From Sphingopyxis sp. BE259 (GTDB taxonomy: Bacteria; Pseudomonadota; Alphaproteobacteria; Sphingomonadales; Sphingomonadaceae): a DNA stretch of 64,000 nucleotides. Positions 17,812 through 26,655 of the stretch are shown here, in pieces. Below the pieces are notes generated by a model. The model made no database searches. It was not told the origin of the DNA and saw only the letters and a list, made by a program, of their open reading frames with translations. Numbering within the stretch: the first letter of the stretch is position 1; every line of letters starts with the position of its first letter. Made by a program: the position numbers and the translations under genes. The DNA lies in the NCBI RefSeq assembly GCF_031457495.1, contig NZ_JAVDWM010000001.1:2902001-2966000 (forward strand), in the 5' to 3' direction.

Positions 17812-18792
17812 TCACAGCTTGCGCGTATTCGCCTCGATCAGCTTCTTCGCCTCGGCGATCGCCTTGGCGGTGGTCAGTTTTTTGTCCTGCACCTCGTCGG
17901 CCATTTCGAGCAGGCGCCCGCTGATCACGGTGCCGGTCTGCGCTTCCTCGTTGATCGCAATGCCGCCCTTGGTCGCGGCAACGCGGTCCCATTCGGCGCG
18001 CACCGCGGCCCAATAGTCCTTGGTCGCGGCCCAATAATCGTCGGCGGCTTTCACATCATATTGGTCATATTTGATATAGGTGTTGAGGACATATTCCTGG
18101 ACGATCGGCACCAGCTTGCCGTCCTTCGTCCCCATCTTGGTATTATCCTGCCAATGGACCCAGCCATCGGGGCTGGGCTGGTGGCGGTTGATCGACAGAT
18201 AGCGGTCGTACACCGGATTACGCACGGCATCGCGGCGCGCGAGCGGGCGCCACGTCCAGCTTGAGCGCCAGCGGCGAACACCGCCCTGCGTTTCGAACTG
18301 ACCCCATCCGCCATAACGCGGGCTGTCATCAACCTGATACACCGTCTGCGACCAGCGGCCGGTCCGCATCCGTTCGGGGACATCTTCCCACGTCCACGCA
18401 TTGCGGTCCGAATAGACCAGCACTTTCGCGGGCTCATATTCCCAGTCCTGCCGCCAATGCTTGATGATCATGCTCTTGTCGTCATCGCCGGTGATGACCA
18501 GCATATGCTGCAGGCTGATCTTGCGGCCGGTGTCCTCGATCACGCGGACGACCTCGTTGCCGCCCGAGCGTTTGGGTTCGAGCACTTCGTAGGTCGGATC
18601 CCAGCGTGTCGATTCCTGCATGTTAAAGCTGACGCGGTAATTGCCCGCCATCGCCAATATGTCGGCGCGGTCCTGTTCAAAACTGGCCGCGGCGGCATCG
18701 GCGGCGATCGGCGGGTGGGCGAAGGCGGCGACGGGCAGCCCGGCGGTGAGCAACAACAGCCCGGCGGCGATCTTGCGATAGGATTTCATCAT
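17812..18792 (-). CDS. DUF6607 family exported protein
   Basis: A 326-residue exported protein resembling DUF6607. The signal peptide (about 1-25) ends GLPVAAFAHP. The body has family-like features: MLVITGDDDKSMIIKHWRQD, DWEYEPAKVLVYSDRNAWTW, PRYGGWGQFE and PVYDRYLSINRHQPSPDGWV. It lies 19 bases downstream of a heme-type TonB receptor, almost certainly in one operon, and this pairing recurs in other proteobacteria as I recall. It may serve heme or iron uptake in the periplasm (inference). The start MMK at 18792 has AAGGAC upstream. The family has no assigned activity. Confidence 0.78.
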   Translation of the reverse strand: MMKSYRKIAAGLLLLTAGLPVAAFAHPPIAADAAAASFEQDRADILAMAGNYRVSFNMQESTRWDPTYEVLEPKRSGGNEVVRVIEDTGRKISLQHMLVITGDDDKSMIIKHWRQDWEYEPAKVLVYSDRNAWTWEDVPERMRTGRWSQTVYQVDDSPRYGGWGQFETQGGVRRWRSSWTWRPLARRDAVRNPVYDRYLSINRHQPSPDGWVHWQDNTKMGTKDGKLVPIVQEYVLNTYIKYDQYDVKAADDYWAATKDYWAAVRAEWDRVAATKGGIAINEEAQTGTVISGRLLEMADEVQDKKLTTAKAIAEAKKLIEANTRKL

Positions 18793-18811
18793 GCAGTCCT
18801 TCTGTCTGTTG

Positions 18812-21067
18812 TTAGAAACGGAAGCTGAGCGATACGCTCGCGTTGCGGCCGGGCTGGGTATAGGCGTCGGCGCTCGCCGGAACGGTCGGCGCCGTCGCGG
18901 TGCCGCCCATCGCGAGCCCGCGAACATCGCTCCACCAGCTGTATTTCTTGTCGAGGATGTTAAAGACCCCGGCGCGCAGCGTCAGCCCGTCGGTGATCCG
19001 CGCAAAGGCGGTCGCGTCGAGGATGGTGAACCCGTCGGGGCGGAAACATTCGGGGGTGCACAGGCCGTTGGCGCGCGATGCCTCCTTGCGCGCGGCGTGG
19101 GTCATGATGATCTGACCGCCGAAGCGCCCCTGCGCCTCGCGATACCCCACCCCGGCGACGAGCTTGAGCGGATCGATCGACGACAGCGGCGAACGGACGC
19201 CGTCGGGGTCGATGATGTCACCCTTGGCATAGGATAGGGCGAGCGTCGCATACAGGCCGGACGACGCTCGCCCCTCGAACCGCGCCTCGGCTCCTTTGAC
19301 CCGGACGCGATCGAGATTCACGAATTGAAAGAGGATCGGATTGGCGATCGTCCCGACCCCGCCAACCTGCTCCTGGCTAATGAAGTCCTTGTAGCGCGCC
19401 GAAAAGGCGGTCAGGTCAAGGCTGACTGCGTCGCTGGAAAAGCGCGCGCCACCTTCGAAACTTTCGCTGCGCTCGGGTCCAAGATCGGGGTTGGGCAGCG
19501 TCCGATAGGCCGAGAAGGGCGAGGTCAGGTTTTCGAAGAACTGGTTGACCTGCCCTGGTTCGGGCGCCTTGAACCCGGTCGCATAATTGGCGAACAGCCT
19601 CACTTCGTTGGTGATTTTCCATACCGCCCCGAACTTCGGTGACAGCCGCGAACCGTCCTGCTTGGCACCACGAAAGGTCGGCAGCAGCGGGTCGTTGTCG
19701 GGCGACAAATCATACCAGTCGAAGCGTAGCGCCGGATAGAGCAGAAGGCGCCCGCCCGCGACCGCGATCTCGTCGCCGACAAACAGCCCGGCGCGGGTGA
19801 AATCGGTGCTGGGGAAAGCGCGCGTCGGATAGGTTTCGCCGGCAGGCGGCACGGTGCCGCCGCGCAGGCCGCGCTGGCGCGTCTGGCTGATGTCGCCGCC
19901 GAACACGAGGCGGTGGGTAATCGCGCCGGTGGCAAAATCGGCGCGCGCGTCGGCCGAGGCGCCGAAGACGCGGTTTTCGAAGGTGTTGAGGCGGGTGCGG
20001 TCGGGAAGCGGGGTGCGATCTTCCTCGGTATATTGGCGATCCTCGCCGTCCTGCCAATAGAGTGCGACGCGGGCGAAATCGATCGCCCCCTCGCCTTCCC
20101 AGCTCCAGTCGAGCGACACGCGCTTGCGTTCCCCGGTGTCGAAACCCTCCAGGCGATCGACCGAGGCGCTGCGCCCCGACAGACCGTTGGTGTAGAGGCG
20201 CGTGTCGAGATATTCGCCGGTCAGGCGCAGCTTGTGGCCGCTGGCGGGATCATAGACGATGCGCGCCAGCGCGGCGTCCGACCGACCATCCTGAGGGTTG
20301 GCCAATGTGCGCGTCGCGCCGATGCCGCCCGCGGTGCCAAGACTGCCCTGATTTTCGAGCTCCTTGTAGTCGCGGCGGGTATAGGCGGCCATCGCCGACC
20401 AGTCGCCGCTGCGCCCCGCAAGGATCGCGGTTTCGCTGAACTCTTCGTCGGCGCTGCTGTAGCTCGCACGGACAAGGCCGCCGATATTCTTTCCTTCTGC
20501 GAGGAAGTCCGACGGGTCGGAGGTGATGAAGCTGACCGCACCCGCCAGCCCGTCGCTGCCATAGAGCGCCGACGACGGGCCGCGCAGGATCTCGACCGAT
20601 TTGACGAGGCCGAGGTCGACATAGTCGCCGCGCCCCGACGCCTGGGCGCCAAAGCTGAAGCCATCGGGGACGCGCACGCCATCGACCTGGATCAGGACGC
20701 GGTTGCCGCCGATGCCGCGGATGTTGAAACTGTCGTTGCCCGCACGGCCGGTCGCACCGAGCGCGGCGCCGAAGCGCGCAGGCTGGCGCTGGACGCTGAC
20801 TCCCGGTTCGAAGCGGACGAGGTCGCGGATGTCGGTGACCAGCTCGTCGGCGATCTGCTCATCGCTTTTCACGGTGACGGTGACCGGAATGTCTTCAGCC
20901 TTCACCGCGGTGCGCGTCGCGGTGACAACGATCTGGTTCTTGCGCGCTGCCCAATAGTCGCCGTCATTGTCCTGCGCCAAAGCCGGGGTCGCGGCGGCGG
21001 CGAGCGCGAGGCCCAGCGCAGTGCCTGCGGCAAGGCGGACGGCCGGCGGCGAACGGTGTTCGGTCAA
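18812..21067 (-). CDS. TonB-dependent receptor, hemoglobin/transferrin/lactoferrin type
   Basis: A 751-residue outer membrane receptor. Signal peptide (about 1-31, ending ATPALAQ), TonB box NQIVVTATRT, plug with FNIRGIGGNRVLIQVDGVR and VKSVEILRGPSSALYGSDGL, barrel ending SVSLSFRF. The segment YATGFKAPEPGQVNQFFENL followed by NPDLGPERSESFEGG matches the FRAP/NPNL region of heme receptors, but the stretch between those motifs lacks the conserved heme-binding His. The start is a TTG at 21067 supported by AGGGGAAG at ideal distance; no ATG fits. Two iron-box-like operators lie just upstream. The pattern suggests iron-regulated uptake; whether the ligand is heme is uncertain. Confidence 0.9.
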   Translation of the reverse strand: MTEHRSPPAVRLAAGTALGLALAAAATPALAQDNDGDYWAARKNQIVVTATRTAVKAEDIPVTVTVKSDEQIADELVTDIRDLVRFEPGVSVQRQPARFGAALGATGRAGNDSFNIRGIGGNRVLIQVDGVRVPDGFSFGAQASGRGDYVDLGLVKSVEILRGPSSALYGSDGLAGAVSFITSDPSDFLAEGKNIGGLVRASYSSADEEFSETAILAGRSGDWSAMAAYTRRDYKELENQGSLGTAGGIGATRTLANPQDGRSDAALARIVYDPASGHKLRLTGEYLDTRLYTNGLSGRSASVDRLEGFDTGERKRVSLDWSWEGEGAIDFARVALYWQDGEDRQYTEEDRTPLPDRTRLNTFENRVFGASADARADFATGAITHRLVFGGDISQTRQRGLRGGTVPPAGETYPTRAFPSTDFTRAGLFVGDEIAVAGGRLLLYPALRFDWYDLSPDNDPLLPTFRGAKQDGSRLSPKFGAVWKITNEVRLFANYATGFKAPEPGQVNQFFENLTSPFSAYRTLPNPDLGPERSESFEGGARFSSDAVSLDLTAFSARYKDFISQEQVGGVGTIANPILFQFVNLDRVRVKGAEARFEGRASSGLYATLALSYAKGDIIDPDGVRSPLSSIDPLKLVAGVGYREAQGRFGGQIIMTHAARKEASRANGLCTPECFRPDGFTILDATAFARITDGLTLRAGVFNILDKKYSWWSDVRGLAMGGTATAPTVPASADAYTQPGRNASVSLSFRF

Positions 21068-21084
21068 ATTTCTTCCCCTGATTG

Positions 21085-21103
21085 ATTGCGACTGACTCGC
21101 AAT
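21085..21103 (-). promoter_or_regulatory. perfect iron-box-like operator
   Basis: A 19-bp palindrome, ATTGCGA-CTGAC-TCGCAAT, with perfect 7-bp arms lies 18 bases upstream of the receptor's TTG start. Its position and architecture suit Fur-type repression in alphaproteobacteria; fur is encoded at 25071-25496 in this window. The regulator is inferred. Confidence 0.6.
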
Positions 21104-21144
21104 AGCGGTGCTCTAGGCGCGGGAAATCAGGGCGTCAATATGCT

Positions 21145-21163
21145 ATTGCGAATCATTCTTGAA
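21145..21163 (-). promoter_or_regulatory. second, imperfect iron-box-like operator
   Basis: ATTGCGA-ATCAT-TCTTGAA has the same left arm and spacing as the operator at 21085-21103 with a degenerate right arm. It lies 42 bases further upstream, in the likely promoter region. Confidence 0.45.
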
Positions 21164-21821
21164 TAATGGCAGGCGAAGCAGCAGCATATTGGGGTCATCG
21201 ACCGACACTGGCGAGAGGCCGCCCTCTCCACCATCGTCACCCCGAGCGTGGTTCAGGGTCCATGACCTGCTGTTTCGTTCAACTCGGCGTGAGACGAGAG
21301 TCCGGGCCGTGGATGCTGAAACAAGTTCAGCAGGGCGGACTTGTGAAGCGGCGGCGCAACCCGTTCCGTTCATGCTTTGCCTATCGGAATCGAGGGACTG
21401 AAAGCGACCAATTGCGGATGTTCCGCATTTCTTGACTTCGTCATCCCCGCGAAAGCGGGGACCCAGAGCGTGCGTCGGCGGGCCTGTCCCTGGGTTCCCG
21501 CTTTCGCGGGAATGACGAGGGTGGGGTATGGCAGCCCCCCACCCCAAAGCGGACGCCGCCTTCAAATAGGTCTTTCCTACATTGTTCGGCCGTGCCAGCT
21601 TCTATCAGGCTCTTTCAAATGCTGGACAAAAGCGGCGCCGCCTGGCTTGCGGTGGGTGCGTCACGTCGGGCGTGCCGGGCGCATCCAATTGCCCGGCAAA
21701 GTCCAAATCGCGGCGCGCACAGGGCTGAACTTTCCTGAACTTTGGATCATGGGGCGGCCCGAAGCCGGAGTATGCTGCGAAACCCAAGGCGCGCCCCACC
21801 GCGAAACCGGCGTCGGTCGCG
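21164..21821. other. 658-base repeat-rich gap between TonB receptor and phoH
   Basis: Reading frames here are short and lack family features or codon support. The stretch holds a family A repeat (21436-21519) and a degraded palindromic element around 21236-21345 (CACCCCGAGCGTGGTTCAGG against GCTGAAACAAGTTCAGC). The remainder has no feature I can name. It marks the right edge of the accessory block that separates phoH from ybeY. Confidence 0.5.
21436..21519. repeat. family A palindromic repeat
   Basis: The left arm is CTTCGTCATCCCCGCGAAAG plus CGGGGACCCAG and the right arm is CTGGGTTCCCGCTTTCGCGG plus GAATGACGAG. The flanking GGCAGCCCCCCACCCCAAAG resembles the flank of the 17621 copy, so the mobile unit may be longer than the hairpin. 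Confidence 0.85.
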
Positions 21822-22829
21822 TTAAGCCCCCGGCCCCTCATACGCATCGACGATCCGCCCGACGATCGGGTGGCGGACGACGTCGGCGCTGGTGAAGTAG
21901 CTGACGTTGATGCCCTCCACCCCTTCCAGGCGGCTGACCGCGTCGGCCAGACCCGATGATGCGGGAATCGGCAGATCGACCTGTTTCGGGTCGCCGCAGA
22001 TGACCATCCGGCTGTTCATGCCAAAGCGGGTCAGGAACATCTTCATCTGCGGGATCGTCGTGTTCTGCGCCTCGTCGAGGATGATGAAGGCATCGGCCAG
22101 CGTCCGCCCGCGCATGAAGGCGAGCGGCGCGATTTCGATTTCGCCGCTCGCGATGCGGCGCTCGACCTGTTCGGCGGGCAGGCAGTCGTGGAGCGCGTCG
22201 TAGAGCGGGCGCAGATACGGATCGACCTTTTCCTTCATGTCGCCGGGCAGGAAGCCGAGCTTCTCGCCCGCTTCGACCGCGGGGCGCGACAGGATCAGGC
22301 GCTGGACGCTGCCGGTGATCAACTGCGCCACTGCCTGCGCGACCGCGAGATAGGTCTTGCCGGTCCCCGCCGGGCCAAGGGCGAAGATGATGTCCTCGCG
22401 GGCCAGCGCCTTCATATAGGGCACCTGCGACGGGGCGCGCGGCACGATCGTTTTCTTGCGCGTGCGGATCATCACCGTCGGCGCTTCGTCCTTGTCATGG
22501 CGAATGATGCCGTCGAGGGTCGGCTGCGCCGACATCGCGATGACGCCATCCACCATCCCGGCGTCGACCTCCTGCCCCTGTTCGATGCGGTTATAGAGGT
22601 CGACCAGCACGTCGCGAGCGCGCGCTGCGGCTTCGGCCTCACCCTCGATCTGCACGCGGTTGCCGCGCGCCGAAATATAGACGCCGAGGCGGTTTTCGAT
22701 GCCGACCAGATTGCGGTCGAACTCGCCGAACAAAATGCCCAACAGCTGCGTGCGCTCAAACTCCGCAGTCAGTCGGACGCGGTCGCCGGGTTCGGCGGGG
22801 GTCGAAGCAGTCAGCGGGCGTTTCGTCAT
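21822..22829 (-). CDS. phoH: PhoH family ATPase
   Basis: A 335-residue PhoH (PhoL-type) P-loop ATPase. An N-terminal KH-like region (about 1-100) precedes the ATPase domain with GPAGTGKTYLAVAQAVAQ (Walker A), LILSRPAVEAGEKLGFLPGD and FIILDEAQNTTIPQMKMFLT (Walker B), ending in GDPKQVDLP. Its partners in RNA metabolism are normally MiaB upstream and YbeY downstream; here miaB is present 130 bases upstream but ybeY is displaced. ATG 22829 has AAGGAG ten bases away. Confidence 0.95.
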   Translation of the reverse strand: MTKRPLTASTPAEPGDRVRLTAEFERTQLLGILFGEFDRNLVGIENRLGVYISARGNRVQIEGEAEAAARARDVLVDLYNRIEQGQEVDAGMVDGVIAMSAQPTLDGIIRHDKDEAPTVMIRTRKKTIVPRAPSQVPYMKALAREDIIFALGPAGTGKTYLAVAQAVAQLITGSVQRLILSRPAVEAGEKLGFLPGDMKEKVDPYLRPLYDALHDCLPAEQVERRIASGEIEIAPLAFMRGRTLADAFIILDEAQNTTIPQMKMFLTRFGMNSRMVICGDPKQVDLPIPASSGLADAVSRLEGVEGINVSYFTSADVVRHPIVGRIVDAYEGPGA

Positions 22830-22959
22830 ATGGGCAAGGCTCCTTCGATCGAGAACATGACTGTAGTCGCGCCAAGGCGGGAGTCCATAACTTGCGGGGT
22901 CGTAATTCGACGGAAGGAGGCATAGTGTGTCTTCGTGGAGACAGCGTCCGCCGGTCGCA

Positions 22960-24306
22960 CTAGGCGACCTCTTCCATCAGGGCTTCGGCGGCGACGCTGT
23001 TGGCACCCGCCGATACGATCCGCACATCAATCATGTCGCCGATCGCCAGCCCCGGCGCGATCACATGCGCCGATTGCAGCCACGGCGTCTTGCCAATCAG
23101 CTGGCCGTCCAATTTGCCCTTGCGTTCCAGGAGCAGCCGCGTTGTGCGACCGACGCTCGCTTCATTGAACGCTTGCTGCTGTTCGTTGAGTAGCGCCTGC
23201 AACCGCTGGAGGCGATCGTGCATCACCTCGTCCGCAATCTGGTCGTCCATCGTCGCGGCGGGGGTGCCGGGGCGACGCGAATATTTGAAGCTGTAGGCCA
23301 TCGCGTAGCGCGTCTGGTGGATCAGATCGAGCGTCGCCTGGAAATCCGCCTCGGTCTCGCCGGGGAAGCCGACGATGAAGTCGCCCGAGATCGCGATGTC
23401 GGGGCGCACCGCGCGGACGCGTTCGATGACGCGCAAATAGCTGTCGGTGGTGTGACTGCGGTTCATCGCGGCAAGGATGCGGTCGCTACCCGCCTGCACC
23501 GGCAGGTGGAGGAAGGGCATCAGCTTGGCGACCTCGCCATGCGCGGCGATCAACCCGTCGGTCATGTCGTTAGGGTGGCTGGTGGTGTAGCGGATGCGTT
23601 CGAGACCATCCTCACGCGCCAGCTCGCGGATCAGGCCGTCGAGGCCGATGCTGCGGCCCTTGTCGTCTTCACCGTCCCACGCGTTGACGTTCTGGCCGAG
23701 CAGGGTGATTTCGCGCGCGCCGCCCGCGATCAGAGCCCGCGCCTCGGCGATCAGGTCGGCGAAGGGTCGGCTGATTTCGGCACCGCGGGTATAGGGGACG
23801 ACGCAGTAGGTGCAGAATTTGTCGCACCCTTCCTGCACGGTCAGGAAGGCTGAGGGACGCTGGCCCGCGGCGCGACCCGGCAGCGCGCCGAACTTGCTCA
23901 TCGCCGGCATGTCGAGGTCGACCGCCTTCTCGCCCTTGGCCGCGCGCGCGATCAATTCGGGCAGACGATGATAGGCCTGCGGACCGACGACGACGTCGAC
24001 GCTCGGCGCGCGGCGCGCAATTTCGGCGCCCTCGGCCTGCGCGACGCAGCCTGCGACAGCGATCGTCGGGGTGCTGCCATCGGCGCGTTTCAACCGGCCA
24101 ATGTCCGAATAGACTTTCTCGGCCGCCTTCTCGCGGATGTGGCACGTGTTGAGTACGACGAGGTCGGCGTCGGCGCCGTCGGCGGCGGCGACATAGCCTT
24201 CAGCGCCCAGCATCTCGGCCATGCGGTCGCCGTCATAGACGTTCATCTGGCAACCGAAGGATTTGACGTGAAAGGTTTTGGCAGGCTTGGGGGAGTCGGA
24301 GGTCAT
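22960..24306 (-). CDS. miaB: tRNA-2-methylthio-N6-dimethylallyladenosine synthase MiaB
   Basis: A 448-residue radical SAM methylthiotransferase that modifies A37 of tRNAs reading UNN codons. Order: an N-terminal UPF0004 domain ([30 protein letters not shown] and [10 protein letters not shown] supply the auxiliary iron-sulfur cysteines), radical SAM core with [15 protein letters not shown] (CX3CX2C), and a C-terminal TRAM domain (about 375-445). The length is typical. It begins 7 bases after the plsC stop, within the leftward housekeeping run. Confidence 0.97.
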   Translation of the reverse strand: MTSDSPKPAKTFHVKSFGCQMNVYDGDRMAEMLGAEGYVAAADGADADLVVLNTCHIREKAAEKVYSDIGRLKRADGSTPTIAVAGCVAQAEGAEIARRAPSVDVVVGPQAYHRLPELIARAAKGEKAVDLDMPAMSKFGALPGRAAGQRPSAFLTVQEGCDKFCTYCVVPYTRGAEISRPFADLIAEARALIAGGAREITLLGQNVNAWDGEDDKGRSIGLDGLIRELAREDGLERIRYTTSHPNDMTDGLIAAHGEVAKLMPFLHLPVQAGSDRILAAMNRSHTTDSYLRVIERVRAVRPDIAISGDFIVGFPGETEADFQATLDLIHQTRYAMAYSFKYSRRPGTPAATMDDQIADEVMHDRLQRLQALLNEQQQAFNEASVGRTTRLLLERKGKLDGQLIGKTPWLQSAHVIAPGLAIGDMIDVRIVSAGANSVAAEALMEEVA

Positions 24307-24313
24307 CGGCGCG

Positions 24314-25102
24314 CTATAGGCGATGCCGCGGCGCTGCGGAAGCCGCCACGATTTCGGCGGCGATCGCGGCGCGAGCCGCCTCGTTGATTGCCTTGCGATC
24401 CTGCTCGGCCTGGTCGGGCAAGGGATCGAGATAATGGATGGTCAGCGGGATCACCCGTTTGCGCGCGAGCAGTCGCTTGAAATTGCCCAGCCCCGATTCG
24501 GGGTCGAGCCAGGCAATGTCGCTCGCCTGCGGCCCATAATCGAGGAACACCGGCTGAACGCGCAAGTTCGGCGGGGTCGGAATGATCGCCTGAAACAGTG
24601 AGGCGCGGAACGGCAGCAGGCCGTCGCCGGGACCGGTCGTCCCCTCGGGAAACAGCGTCACCGGGCGTCCGCGCGCGAGGGCGTCGCGCAGGCTGTTCGC
24701 CTGACTGTGAATATCGCGCTTCGCTTCGCGCTGGACATAGATGGTGCTGTTCTGATCGGCGAGCCAGCCGACGAGCGGCGTCGTCTTCACCTCCGCCTTC
24801 GACACGAAGGCAGACCGCGCCGCGCCACCAAGCGCAAGAATGTCGAGCCAGCTGACGTGGTTCGACACGAACAGCACGTCACGGCGCAACCGGGTGCCGG
24901 TGGTGCGGATACGCAGCCCGGCAATCCAGCCAACCGCGTTGAGGAACGCCATGACCATCGGCGATGGCCGCCCGACGGCGCGATACAGGAGATGCGGCAC
25001 GATCAGGAACAGCAGCGCCAGCACCATCAGGGTCAGGCGGGCGATCGTGCGCCAGGTAACCCGATCGGGTCTAGTCGCGCTTGCGATCGAGGGCGACACC
25101 AT
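24314..25102 (-). CDS. plsC: 1-acyl-sn-glycerol-3-phosphate acyltransferase
   Basis: A 262-residue membrane acyltransferase of the PlsC/LPLAT family, making phosphatidic acid from lysophosphatidic acid. It has an N-terminal transmembrane helix ([18 protein letters not shown]), the catalytic HX4D motif in [12 protein letters not shown] and the acceptor-binding [18 protein letters not shown] 25102 lies inside the 3' end of fur, a 32-base overlap, with GGAG five bases upstream, so its translation is probably coupled to fur. The last residues are basic and Ala-rich. Confidence 0.92.
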   Translation of the reverse strand: MVSPSIASATRPDRVTWRTIARLTLMVLALLFLIVPHLLYRAVGRPSPMVMAFLNAVGWIAGLRIRTTGTRLRRDVLFVSNHVSWLDILALGGAARSAFVSKAEVKTTPLVGWLADQNSTIYVQREAKRDIHSQANSLRDALARGRPVTLFPEGTTGPGDGLLPFRASLFQAIIPTPPNLRVQPVFLDYGPQASDIAWLDPESGLGNFKRLLARKRVIPLTIHYLDPLPDQAEQDRKAINEAARAAIAAEIVAASAAPRHRL

Positions 25103-25496
25103 ACAACTCCATGCGATGATCGACGAGGCGGAAGCCCAGTCGTTCGGCGATCACCTTTTGCAACGCCTCCAGCTCGGGATCGACGAATTCGATCACCTTG
25201 CCCGTTTCGACGTCGATCAGATGATCGTGATGCGCCTCGGGCGCGGCTTCGTAGCGCGAGCGGCCGTCGCCGAAATCGTGACGATCGAGGATGCCCGCCT
25301 CTTCGAACAGGCGCACGGTGCGATAGACGGTAGCGATCGAAATGCCGCTGTCGACCTTTGATGCGCGCTCATACAGCGTCTCGACGTCGGGATGGTCCTC
25401 GGAATCCGAGATCACCCGCGCGATGATGCGGCGCTGCTCGGTAATGCGGAGCCCCTTTTCGTGGCACAGGGCTTCAAGATCGATGGTACCGGACAT
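25071..25496 (-). CDS. fur: Fur family metal-responsive repressor
   Basis: A 141-residue Fur-type repressor. An N-terminal winged helix (KGLRITEQRRIIARVI to GISIATVYRTVRLFEEAG) is followed by the dimerisation and metal domain with RYEAAPEAHHDHLIDVETGK. The HHDH cluster is the regulatory metal site. No CXXC structural-zinc pair is visible in the C-terminus, as in many alphaproteobacterial Fur/Mur proteins. ATG 25496 has AGGAAAGG upstream; the longer frame to 25556 lacks conserved sequence. In alphaproteobacteria such proteins can sense iron or manganese, so the metal is not certain. It overlaps plsC. Confidence 0.93.
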   Translation of the reverse strand: MSGTIDLEALCHEKGLRITEQRRIIARVISDSEDHPDVETLYERASKVDSGISIATVYRTVRLFEEAGILDRHDFGDGRSRYEAAPEAHHDHLIDVETGKVIEFVDPELEALQKVIAERLGFRLVDHRMELYGVALDRKRD

Positions 25497-25629
25497 GCTC
25501 GCCTTTCCTGCAAGATGCAGCCGCGTCTTTGTTATCATAACTGTATAGGGTCGCACCCGCGATAGGACAAGGGCGGCACCCGGTGGCGCCGCCCCATCCT
25601 GTTACTCCCCAGGGCCGAAGCCAAAGGCG

Positions 25630-26064
25630 TCAGGCCTTCGCCTTGCGCTTGCGCCCGCCGCCGCGGCCCTTGGTGCCGAGGCCGATTTCCTTGGCCAGCG
25701 CGCGGCGCTTTTCGGCATAGTTCGGGGCGACCATCGGATAGTCGGCGGGCAGGCCCCATTTGGCGCGATAGTCGTCGGGGGTCATGCCATAATGCGTCAT
25801 CAAATGGCGGCGCAGCATCTTCAACTTCTTGCCATCTTCGAGACAGGTGATGAAGTCGGGCTTGACCGAGGTGCGGATCGACACGGCGGGGACCAGCTTT
25901 TCCTCGATGACGGGCGCGCCGCCCAGCCCCGACAGCGCGGCATGGACATTGTTGATGAGCAGCGAAAGATCGGAAATGGCGACGCTGTTGTTGCTGACGT
26001 GCGCGGCGACAATGTCGGCGGTCAGGGTAACCAGCATCTCATTGGTATCGGCTTGATCGGACAT
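25630..26064 (-). CDS. MucR/Ros family zinc-finger transcriptional regulator
   Basis: A 144-residue regulator of the MucR/Ros family, a global regulator of surface polysaccharide, motility and cell cycle genes in alphaproteobacteria. The family core DFITCLEDGKKLKMLRRHLM is followed by THYGMTPDDYRAKWGLPADY, with zinc ligands expected at Cys and the two His. The C-terminus is strongly basic (GRGGGRKRKAKA). MucR-type proteins bind AT-rich DNA and often repress themselves, and an AT-rich palindrome lies upstream at 26107-26120. ATG 26064 has AAGGAA at good distance. Confidence 0.92.
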   Translation of the reverse strand: MSDQADTNEMLVTLTADIVAAHVSNNSVAISDLSLLINNVHAALSGLGGAPVIEEKLVPAVSIRTSVKPDFITCLEDGKKLKMLRRHLMTHYGMTPDDYRAKWGLPADYPMVAPNYAEKRRALAKEIGLGTKGRGGGRKRKAKA

Positions 26065-26106
26065 GAGACTGTTCCTTATTATTTTTACCCAGAAGATTGG
26101 TCGGCG

Positions 26107-26120
26107 AATATTGCAATATT
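26107..26120. promoter_or_regulatory. AT-rich palindrome upstream of mucR
   Basis: The sequence AATATTGCAATATT is a perfect 14-bp palindrome 43 bases upstream of the mucR start, in a strikingly AT-rich patch for this genome. It is a candidate MucR autoregulatory site (inference). Confidence 0.5.
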
Positions 26121-26164
26121 TGTCCCGCCGCGCGGATTACTGCCACTTTCGGGACAATTCTGCA
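26112..26164 (-). repeat. inverted repeat between rimI and mucR
   Basis: TGCAATATTTGTCCC (26112-26126) and GGGACAATTCTGCA (26151-26164) are near-perfect inverted arms around a 24-base loop, directly after the rimI stop and overlapping the AT-rich palindrome. It may form a stem that limits read-through from rimI, or be part of an operator. Confidence 0.5.
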
Positions 26165-26172
26165 ATGACCGA

Positions 26173-26655
26173 TCAGTCTGCGCCTGTCGCAATCCTGGAC
26201 TGCCGCATGGTAATAGCATCGCGCATCACGCCATCATTACCGCGATAATAAGCAGAACGCCGACCAACTTCCGAAAATCCGACGCGTGCATACAGGTGAA
26301 TCGCATCATTGTCGGCGCGCATTTCAAGGAAATACTCATCGGCGCCTTGGGCGTTGGCCCAAAGCTGCCAGTCCTGGATCAATGCCCGGCCGATCCCGCG
26401 GCCGCGCCAAGCGGGGTCGACGGCCAGCAGCAAGAGTTCACTTTCGGGTCCGGCGATGCGCGACGCCGAAAATCCGCACGGCTGGTCGCCGTCCCAGGCG
26501 ATGCAAACGCGCGCCGAGGGCAAGGCGAACAGGGTGAGCAACTGCGCCCCGCTCCACGCCTCGCCATAGGTCGGCGCGAATGCGGCATCCATCACGCGCA
26601 TGACCGCGGCCAGGTCGCCGACGCGGGCGGTGGCAAGGCGAATGTCGCCCATCAT
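26173..26655 (-). CDS. rimI: ribosomal-protein-alanine acetyltransferase RimI-like (GNAT)
   Basis: A 160-residue GNAT acetyltransferase. The acetyl-CoA site is LLAVDPAWRGRGIGRALIQD, and the C-terminal YARVGFSEVGRRSAYYRGND is typical of RimI, which acetylates ribosomal protein S18. Two ATG codons (26655, 26652) overlap the tsaB stop, so the genes are translationally coupled. The tsaB-rimI pair is common and supports the name. Confidence 0.9.
   Translation of the reverse strand: MMGDIRLATARVGDLAAVMRVMDAAFAPTYGEAWSGAQLLTLFALPSARVCIAWDGDQPCGFSASRIAGPESELLLLAVDPAWRGRGIGRALIQDWQLWANAQGADEYFLEMRADNDAIHLYARVGFSEVGRRSAYYRGNDGVMRDAITMRQSRIATGAD

Noticed and set aside
21164..21821. Several open frames of 60-170 codons between the TonB receptor and phoH
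   Set aside because: They run through palindromic repeats, have no ribosome sites and show no family features; translations such as those starting inside phoH look like chance frames.
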